DNA from: Methylobacterium sp. E-005
GTDB lineage: Bacteria; Pseudomonadota; Alphaproteobacteria; Rhizobiales; Beijerinckiaceae
Reading direction: 5' to 3'
NCBI RefSeq assembly: GCF_022829725.1
Contig: NZ_JAKSYG010000030.1
Span: 1-64,000, forward strand
Length of the DNA stretch: 64,000 bases
The position numbers and the translations under genes were made by a program. How positions within the stretch are numbered: the first letter of the stretch is position 1; each line of letters begins with the position of its first letter. The notes beneath the pieces are model-generated. The model did no database searches. It was not told the DNA's origin and saw only the letters and a list, made by a program, of their open reading frames with translations. Positions 58,448 to 64,000 of the stretch are shown piece after piece.

Positions 58448-58701
58448 CACAGGGGGCAGCAGGTTGCCGGCGCGAAAAAATCGGCGCCGCGCGGGGGAAC
58501 CACCGCCGCGCGCCGACGGTGCCGTCGCGTTTGTTGCCCGGGAGACACAAGCGGCAATACTAATGTCGCGACCAACCTAAATTGGTTTCCCGGATCGATA
58601 GACATGCTTAGACAGTCTCGGCTTCCCAAGCTGAACCCTCAACTCGGGCGCGCCATCCACTTGTGGGTCGGCGCGCCAGTTTTGGCAGGCGTGCATCATC
58701 G

Positions 58702-58845
58702 ATGGCTACACCCCTCATCATCAGCGCCGCCCTCGCCTGTGCCACGGCCGGTGCGGCGTGGCTGTGGGGGCTTCTGGTTGCAACCGGCATGACTCAATTG
58801 CCGGAGGCGGGATCGACGGACCGGCGCGACCTCCGCACGTGGTGA
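58702..58845 (+). CDS. Possible 47-residue membrane protein
   Basis: The frame MATPLIISAALACATAGAAWLWGLLVATGM forms one clear hydrophobic helix followed by a short charged tail. There is no good ribosome site and no known family. It is listed as a candidate because the hydrophobic run is long and codon third positions look coding. Confidence 0.35.
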   Translation: MATPLIISAALACATAGAAWLWGLLVATGMTQLPEAGSTDRRDLRTW

Positions 58846-59003
58846 CCCACCGTTCGCGAATCGCAGATGCGGCCGCCCGGCAATGCGGCATCGTGCACGC
58901 GCGTTAACCACAGGCATCGGCAACACGGCGGGAACCCGCTCCGGAGAGCGACGTTTTTGGCCGGCCTTCGACGTGAATCGTGTTTCAGCAGGGTGCGTAC
59001 CGC

Positions 59004-59213
59004 GTGACCAAGTCCAGACGTGCCGGCCCCCGCGGGCCCGTAGTCGTCCCTGTGGTCGTCAACGAGACGGCGCCGTCGGCACGACCGCGTGAGCGCCTCT
59101 TCGGCGGCCCGACGCCGGATGGGCCGCTGCCGGGTCACCTCCTTGTCCTCCTCAGTCGCCTGCATCGCGCAGAGAACACGCCGAAGGAGCCACGCGACAT
59201 CGCCCATAGCTGA
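59004..59213 (+). CDS. Possible small protein before modA
   Basis: The frame VTKSRRAGPRGPVVVPVVV...PRDIAHS (69 codons from GTG 59004; open also from GTG 58980) has strongly G/C third positions. No ribosome site or family was recognised. The surrounding 500 bases between prmA and modA otherwise hold no gene. Confidence 0.35.
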   Translation: MTKSRRAGPRGPVVVPVVVNETAPSARPRERLFGGPTPDGPLPGHLLVLLSRLHRAENTPKEPRDIAHS

Positions 59214-59296
59214 CGGCAGAGGCCGCAGCGCGCGGTCGAATCCCGGAGGCCGGCGCGCCGGATCTTGGCCGGCCACGCGCCGGCCTCTATGCTCCC

Positions 59297-59320
59297 CGTC
59301 ATACCCGACCGGATATAACG
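59297..59320 (+). promoter_or_regulatory. ModE-type operator candidate upstream of modA
   Basis: CGTCATA-N10-TATAACG is an inverted repeat with one mismatch to CGTTATA-N10-TATAACG. The spacing matches the E. coli modA ModE site as I recall it. The site ends 26 bases before the modA start. It predicts repression by molybdate-bound ModE or a homologue; no modE gene is in the window. Confidence 0.6.
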
Positions 59321-59346
59321 GTCCGCAACAAAGGGGATCCTCAGCC

Positions 59347-60162
59347 ATGCGCCTGACCCGACGCATCCTCGGCGTGCTCGCGCTCGGTGTGCTGGCGCTC
59401 TGTCCAGCCTCGCCCCCGGCACGGGCGGGGGAGGCCGTCGTGATATTCGCCGCGGCCAGCCTCAAGAACGCGCTGGATGACGCGACGGCGGCCTGGATGA
59501 AGGAGACCGGCAAGACCACTCGGATCTCCTATGCGGGCTCGAACACCCTCGCCAAGCAGATCGAGGCGGGCGCACCAACCGACCTGTTCCTCTCGGCGGA
59601 CCAGAGCTGGATGGACTACGTCGAGCGGGCCGGCTTGGTGAAACCGGGCTCGCGGATCGACCTGTTGCGCAACGCCCTGGTCCTGATCGCACCGGGGCCG
59701 AAGACCTCCGGCTCCGATCCGCAAATCGCCCTGGCACCCGATTTTGGAACGACGCTGACCAAGCTCCTCGGCGGCGGCAAGCTCGCCATGGCGACGATCG
59801 ATGCCGTTCCCGCCGGCAAGTACGGGAAAGCGGCGCTCGAGAAGCTCGGGGCCTGGGAGACCGTGAAGGGGCAGGTCGCCCAGGCCGACAATGTGCGCGC
59901 AGCCCTGCTGCTCGTCGCCCGCGGCGAGGCGCCCCTCGGCATCGTCTACGCCACCGACGCGGCCGCGGATCCCAGCGTCCACGTGCTGGCGACCTTCCCG
60001 GCCGACAGCCATCCGCCGATCGTCTATCCGGCCGCGATCGTCAAAGACTCGCGCAATTCCGATGCGGCTGCTTTGCTGAGCTACCTGCGCGGTTCGGCGG
60101 CGCGGAGCGCCTTCGAGCAGCAGGGCTTCGGGGTGATCGACGCCTCAGCCGCCGGTCGATAG
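59347..60162 (+). CDS. modA: Molybdate ABC transporter substrate-binding protein ModA
   Basis: This 271-residue periplasmic protein binds molybdate or tungstate. A signal peptide ends at ARA-GEA (near residue 27). Oxyanion-binding elements are FAAASLKNALDDA, SYAGSNTLAKQIEAGAPTDLFLSAD and GIVYATDA. The frame is open to 59089, but only the ATG at 59347 gives a signal peptide. It supplies molybdenum for enzymes such as the formate dehydrogenase encoded at 5860-8157. Confidence 0.96.
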   Translation: MRLTRRILGVLALGVLALCPASPPARAGEAVVIFAAASLKNALDDATAAWMKETGKTTRISYAGSNTLAKQIEAGAPTDLFLSADQSWMDYVERAGLVKPGSRIDLLRNALVLIAPGPKTSGSDPQIALAPDFGTTLTKLLGGGKLAMATIDAVPAGKYGKAALEKLGAWETVKGQVAQADNVRAALLLVARGEAPLGIVYATDAAADPSVHVLATFPADSHPPIVYPAAIVKDSRNSDAAALLSYLRGSAARSAFEQQGFGVIDASAAGR

Positions 60163-60178
60163 CGGCGCGGCCGCCCTC

Positions 60179-60871
60179 GTGCTCGACCTGACCCCAGCGG
60201 AGTGGACCGCCGTCGCCCTCAGCCTCAGGGTAGCCCTGGTGGCGACTCTGGCCAGCCTCGGTCCGGGCCTCGCGATCGCGTGGATCCTGGCGCGGCGGCG
60301 CTTCCCCGGGCGGGCGCTCCTCGATGGGCTGGTCCATCTGCCGCTGATCCTGCCCCCGGTGGTGACCGGCTACCTCCTGCTCCTGGCCTTCGGCCGGCGG
60401 GGCCCGCTCGGGAGCCTCCTGTCCGAGGCCGGGATCGTCCTGGCGTTCCGCTGGACCGGGGCGGCGCTCGCCTGCGCGGTGATGGGCTTTCCCCTGATGG
60501 TGCGAGCGATGCGGCTGTCGATCGAGGCGGTGGACCTCCGTCTGGAGCAGGCCGCCGGGACGTTGGGCGCGAGTCCGCTGGCGGTGTTCCTCACCGTGAC
60601 GTTGCCGTTGAGCCTGCCAGGCTGCATCGCGGGGGCCGTCCTGGCCTTCGCCAAGGCGATGGGCGAGTTCGGCGCCACCATCACCTTCGTGTCGAACATC
60701 CCGGGCGAGACGCAGACGCTGCCCTCGGCGATCTACACGCTCACCCAGGTTCCGGGCGGGGAGGGCCCCGCCCTGCGCCTCACCCTCGTGTCGATCGCCA
60801 TCTCGGTGACGGCACTGCTCGCCTCCGAGTTCCTGGCCCACCGCGTCGGCCGGCGGCTGGGCGCGGGCTGA
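60179..60871 (+). CDS. modB: Molybdate ABC transporter permease ModB
   Basis: This 230-residue permease has five or six helices with the typical LPLILPPVVTGYLLL segment and coupling loop EQAAGTLGASPLAVFLTVTLPLSLPGCIAGAVLAFAKAMGEFGATI. It starts with GTG 16 bases after modA. The next gene on this strand, modC, lies almost 800 bases on because an antisense gene intervenes. Confidence 0.95.
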   Translation: MLDLTPAEWTAVALSLRVALVATLASLGPGLAIAWILARRRFPGRALLDGLVHLPLILPPVVTGYLLLLAFGRRGPLGSLLSEAGIVLAFRWTGAALACAVMGFPLMVRAMRLSIEAVDLRLEQAAGTLGASPLAVFLTVTLPLSLPGCIAGAVLAFAKAMGEFGATITFVSNIPGETQTLPSAIYTLTQVPGGEGPALRLTLVSIAISVTALLASEFLAHRVGRRLGAG

Positions 60872-60919
60872 ATGCGTGCTCCGGTCACGCCCCGCGTCCC
60901 GTCGACGATGTGGCGGGTC

Positions 60920-61594
60920 TCACGCGGCCGGCGATCCACCGGCATAGGCGTAGGGGCCGCCCGCAGCCAGTGCCCGCCGATAGGCCGGGCGCGCGTGGAT
61001 GCGCTCCAACCACGCGCGCACCTGCGGACCCGCCCCGGTGCCGCGGGCGGCGAAGGCCTCGAGCGGGAAGCTCATCATGATGTCGGCGGCGGTGAAATCC
61101 GCGCCGCAGAAATAGGGGCGTTCGGCGAGTTCCGTCTCCCAGTATGCCGCGTGCCGGCGCAGGTCCGGATCGACGAAGCCGCGCAGCACCGTGTCGGCGA
61201 TTCGGCGGATCAGGGGACGCAGGAGCCATGGGCTGCCCGGAGCCAGGCGGGAGAAGATCAGCTTGATCAGGAGCGGCGGCATCGCCGAGCCCTCCGCGTA
61301 ATGCATCCAATAGATGTAGCGCATGTGCGCCTGCGTGGCCGAGGGCGGCACCAGCGCGCCGCCGGCCTTGGCGGTGAGGTAGGCGATGATCGCCCCGGTC
61401 TCCGCCACCACGATCCCGTCGTCGGTGATCACCGGCGACTTGCCGAGCGGATGGACGGCGACCAGTTCCGGGGGCGCCCGCATCGTCCGGGGATCGCGTG
61501 CGTAGCGCTTCACCGTGTAGGCCAGCCCGAGCTCCTCCAGCAGCCAGAGCACGCGCTGCGACCGGCTGTTCTCGAGATGGTGGACCGTGATCAT
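60920..61594 (-). CDS. Glutathione S-transferase family protein
   Basis: This 224-residue protein has an N-terminal thioredoxin-like domain (MITVHHLENSRSQRVLWLLEELGL; LGKSPVITDDG; AETGAIIAYL) and a C-terminal helical domain ending in LERIHARPAYRRALA. The glutathione-binding Ser and the Pro-Val cis-proline region are present. The substrate is unknown. It lies antisense between modB and modC. The frame is open to 61696, but ATG 61594 aligns with the GST start and leaves 62 bases to the divergent modC. Confidence 0.93.
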   Translation of the reverse strand: MITVHHLENSRSQRVLWLLEELGLAYTVKRYARDPRTMRAPPELVAVHPLGKSPVITDDGIVVAETGAIIAYLTAKAGGALVPPSATQAHMRYIYWMHYAEGSAMPPLLIKLIFSRLAPGSPWLLRPLIRRIADTVLRGFVDPDLRRHAAYWETELAERPYFCGADFTAADIMMSFPLEAFAARGTGAGPQVRAWLERIHARPAYRRALAAGGPYAYAGGSPAA

Positions 61595-61656
61595 CGCGGC
61601 TGCGTCCCTGCCGGCGCCGGACCGCGCCGCGCCACTTGGTATCCGAGGCCCCCCGC

Positions 61657-62760
61657 GTGAGCATCCAGGTCGACGTCTCCCTGCGCCGCGGCGCATTCAC
61701 CCTCGACGCGGCCTTCGAGGCCGGAGCGGGGCTCACCGCCCTGTTCGGACGCTCGGGCTCGGGCAAGACGACGCTGATCGACCTGATCGCCGGGCTCGCC
61801 CGGCCGGACCGGGGCCGGATCGTGGTCGGCGACGTCGCGCTGGTCGATACTGCCGCCCGCCTCTTTCAGCCGCCCCACAGGCGGCGCGTCGGCGTGGTGT
61901 TCCAGGATGCGCGGTTGTTCCCGCATCTCAGCGTGCGGACCAACCTCGCCTATGGCCGCGTCTTCGCCCGGTACCGGGCCGATCCAGCCCAGTTCGATGC
62001 GGTGATCGGCATGCTCGGCATCGGCCACCTGCTCGATCGCCGCCCCGCCGGCCTGTCGGGGGGCGAGCGCCAGCGGGTCGCCATCGGCCGGGCACTGCTC
62101 GCGCGCCCGCGCCTGCTGCTGATGGACGAGCCCCTGGCGGCGCTGGACGAGGCCCGCAAGGCCGAGATCCTCCCCTATATCGAGCGCCTGCGTGACGAGG
62201 CCGGCCTGCCGATCGTCTATGTCAGCCACGCGGTCTCGGAGGTGGCGCGGCTCGCCACCTCCGTGGTGGTGCTCGAGGCCGGACGCGTGGCCGCCGCCGG
62301 CCCCGCCGAGGCGATCCTGCGCCGGGCCGATCTCGCCGCGGTCCACGACGCCGAGGCCGGGGCGCTGCTCGACATGGTGGTGGAGGCGGTCGATCCGGAA
62401 AGCGGCCTGATGCATCTGACCGGCGCTGCCGGCCGGCTGCTGGTGCCGGGGCAGGGGCGTCCGGTTGGCGCGCGCCTGCGGGTGCGGATCCCAGCCCGCG
62501 ACGTATTGGTGGCGACCACACGGCCCCAGGGCCTCAGCGCGCGCAACGTCCTGCCCGGCCGGATCTGCGGACTCGCGCCGTCGGGCACCGAGGTGGGCGT
62601 GGAGATGACGTGCAACGGCGTGCATCTCGTCGCGCGGGTGACCCGGGCGGCGGCTGCCGACCTCGGCCTCGCGCCCGGTCAACCGGTCTTTGCCATCGTG
62701 AAGAGCGTCGCTTTCGATCCGGCGGGGATCGGCCTCCTGCGAAACTCTGTCGCGATTTGA
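61657..62760 (+). CDS. modC: Molybdate ABC transporter ATP-binding protein ModC
   Basis: This 367-residue ATPase drives molybdate import. Walker A GRSGSGKTT, signature LSGGERQRVAIGRAL, Walker B LLLMDEPLAALD and H-loop VSHAVSE are intact. A C-terminal TOBE/Mop domain (RNVLPGRICGLAPSGTEVGVEM; PVFAIVKSVAFD) binds oxyanion and can regulate transport. TTG 61636 is also in frame, but the GTG at 61657 has a GAGG site. It is separated from modAB by the antisense GST gene. Confidence 0.96.
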   Translation: MSIQVDVSLRRGAFTLDAAFEAGAGLTALFGRSGSGKTTLIDLIAGLARPDRGRIVVGDVALVDTAARLFQPPHRRRVGVVFQDARLFPHLSVRTNLAYGRVFARYRADPAQFDAVIGMLGIGHLLDRRPAGLSGGERQRVAIGRALLARPRLLLMDEPLAALDEARKAEILPYIERLRDEAGLPIVYVSHAVSEVARLATSVVVLEAGRVAAAGPAEAILRRADLAAVHDAEAGALLDMVVEAVDPESGLMHLTGAAGRLLVPGQGRPVGARLRVRIPARDVLVATTRPQGLSARNVLPGRICGLAPSGTEVGVEMTCNGVHLVARVTRAAAADLGLAPGQPVFAIVKSVAFDPAGIGLLRNSVAI

Positions 62761-62877
62761 AACGGCCGAAAACGCCGCTTAACCAAATCCATATTATGAA
62801 TACACAACCCTTGGTTAGGAATCAGACGCCACGCTAGATTGAGAGGATAAGAAAGCACAACCTTCAGAGGCAAATCG

Positions 62878-63324
62878 ATGGGCATCCGACGCCTGCTCCA
62901 TCACCCCTTCTTCGGCGGACCGGCCTGTCGCAGCGGCAGTTCCGCGGTGGAGTTCGCCCTGGTGACGCCGGTGCTGCTGCTGTTCTTCGCCGGGATCGCG
63001 ATGTTCGGGATCTGCCTCGGCGCGGCCCACAACCTGCGCCAGATCGCGGCGGAGGCGGCCCGCGCCTCGGTGGCGGGCGTGACCGATACGGAACGCGCAA
63101 CCCTGGTGCAGAACACCGTGAACCGCAGCCTGAGCACGGGTGCGATGTTCCGGCCGGGCAGCGTCGCCGTGCAAGTCGGGCCCGATCCGAACGACACCAC
63201 CATCTACACGGTCACGCTCACCGCCGACACAGCGTCGCTCGGCGTCAACGTGTTCGCGCGCCTGCTCCCGATGCTGCCCACCGTGGTCCGCAGCACGGTC
63301 AGCGTCCGCAAGGGGGGCCTGTGA
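62878..63324 (+). CDS. TadE-like pilus/secretion protein
   Basis: This 148-residue protein has a short basic N-terminus, the SAVEFALVTPVLLLFFAGIAMFG helix typical of TadE (Gly-Ser-x-x-x-Glu followed by a membrane segment), and a C-terminal beta-rich periplasmic domain. TadE-type pseudopilins take part in tight-adherence (Flp) pilus assembly. Its stop overlaps the next gene (GTGA). No other tad genes are visible to the left. Confidence 0.87.
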   Translation: MGIRRLLHHPFFGGPACRSGSSAVEFALVTPVLLLFFAGIAMFGICLGAAHNLRQIAAEAARASVAGVTDTERATLVQNTVNRSLSTGAMFRPGSVAVQVGPDPNDTTIYTVTLTADTASLGVNVFARLLPMLPTVVRSTVSVRKGGL

Positions 63325-64000
63325 TCCGCCGGATCGCGGACCGGCGGCATCGCTTCGGCGCGGCGCAGGGCGGCAACGTGGCGATCCTGGTGGCGCTCGG
63401 CAGCACGCTCCTGTTGGGGGCGGCCGCCGTCGGGATCGATCTCGGCCTCGTGGTCCAGGCGCGGCGCAAGGCGCAGGGAGCGGCCGACATCGCCGCCATG
63501 ATGGCGGCAATCGACCCGACCCAGGCCGACACGATGGCGCGCCGCTCGCTCGGCGATAACGGCTACGGCAGCGCCACCGCCACGGTGGATGTCGGCACCT
63601 ACGATGCGAGCCAACCAGGGGTTGCACCCTCCAGCCGGTTCCGTCCAGGGGCCAGCCCGGCGAACGCCGCCCGCGTCGGCCTGTCGACCTCGGTCCCGGT
63701 CACGTTCGGGCGGGCGCTCGGGCTCGCCGGCGCGGTTCCGCTCCGGGTGACCGGAACGGCTGCTAGCGCGCGGTTCGCAGCTTTCAGCGTGGGGTCGGGC
63801 ACCCTGCAGGTCAACAACGCGATCGCCAACGCCCTACTCGGCAGCCTGCTCGGCGCGCAGCTGTCGCTGAGCGTGGGCGACTACAATGCCCTTCTGGGCG
63901 CCCGGGTCGACGGCCTGCGGGTCCTTGACGCCCTCGCGCCGAGTCTGAACCTCCAGGCTGCGAGCTACACGAGCATCGTCCAGGCCAGCGCCAGCGTCGG
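63321..64000 (+). CDS. TadG-like protein, N-terminal part, cut by window edge
   Basis: The 226 visible codons begin with GTG and include AAQGGNVAILVALGSTLLLGAAAVGIDLG, a TadG-type membrane helix near residues 14-44. A motif VVQARRKAQGAADIAAM follows, characteristic of TadG/DUF2134 pilus-associated proteins, and then a secreted beta-rich domain. Co-translation with the TadE gene through the GTGA overlap suggests a TadE-TadG pair. The C-terminus, including any von Willebrand-type domain, lies beyond the window. Confidence 0.85.
   Translation, partial: MIRRIADRRHRFGAAQGGNVAILVALGSTLLLGAAAVGIDLGLVVQARRKAQGAADIAAMMAAIDPTQADTMARRSLGDNGYGSATATVDVGTYDASQPGVAPSSRFRPGASPANAARVGLSTSVPVTFGRALGLAGAVPLRVTGTAASARFAAFSVGSGTLQVNNAIANALLGSLLGAQLSLSVGDYNALLGARVDGLRVLDALAPSLNLQAASYTSIVQASASV

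Overview
The window is about 64 kb of high-GC alphaproteobacterial chromosome. Gene content and order (a complete division and cell-wall cluster beginning at RNase P RNA, an Fdh4-type formate dehydrogenase with its small partner, CtrA-like promoter sites, PleC/PdhS-type kinases, a DUF6460 protein, PstSCAB-PhoU-PhoB) point to the Rhizobiales. The Fdh4-type pair suggests Methylobacterium or a close relative. That assignment is inference from content, not a database match.

Layout. 1-5.2 kb: start of a ligase-associated DEXH helicase (cut by the left edge), an HSL-type esterase, a DUF6460 membrane protein, a MATE exporter, a glycine-zipper secreted protein and a CitE-like CoA-ester lyase. 5.2-12.7 kb: a formate dehydrogenase pair on the minus strand, pyrD with a DUF952 gene, an S24/HTH repressor, a soluble PAS histidine kinase and small unknown genes. 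12.8-18.6 kb: a membrane PleC/PdhS-like kinase, aminopeptidase N and glyoxalase I. 18.66-19.06 kb: RNase P RNA, placed precisely by its P1 helix.

19.5-45.8 kb is the division and cell-wall cluster: rsmH-ftsL-ftsI-murE-murF-mraY-murD-ftsW-murG-murC-murB-ddl-ftsQ-ftsA-ftsZ, then lpxC, bamD and recN. It makes lipid II, exports and polymerises it and builds the Z-ring. The cluster is interrupted three times: an antisense cytoplasmic chemoreceptor between murD and ftsW, a frameshifted DUF559 gene plus a large palindromic element between murC and murB, and an AbrB/MazF-type toxin-antitoxin pair between murB and ddl. No mraZ lies between rnpB and rsmH.

46-52.4 kb: a small NepR-like protein behind CtrA-like sites, then the phosphate regulon pstS-pstC-pstA-pstB-phoU-phoB behind an 11-bp-spaced Pho box, with no phoR. 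52.5-58.5 kb (mostly minus strand): a DsbD/ScsB thiol reductase, an M24 Xaa-Pro aminopeptidase, an Rmf/CrpP-like small protein and prmA. 59.3-62.8 kb: molybdate transport modA-modB and modC, split by an antisense glutathione S-transferase gene and preceded by a ModE-type operator candidate. The right end holds TadE and the start of a TadG-like protein.

Several families of dispersed GC-rich inverted repeats fill the longer gaps. No tRNA, CRISPR array, insertion sequence or prophage was seen. I did not find a clearly new multi-gene system; the most interesting signals are the insertions within otherwise conserved operons, the NepR-like gene, and the candidate regulatory sites.
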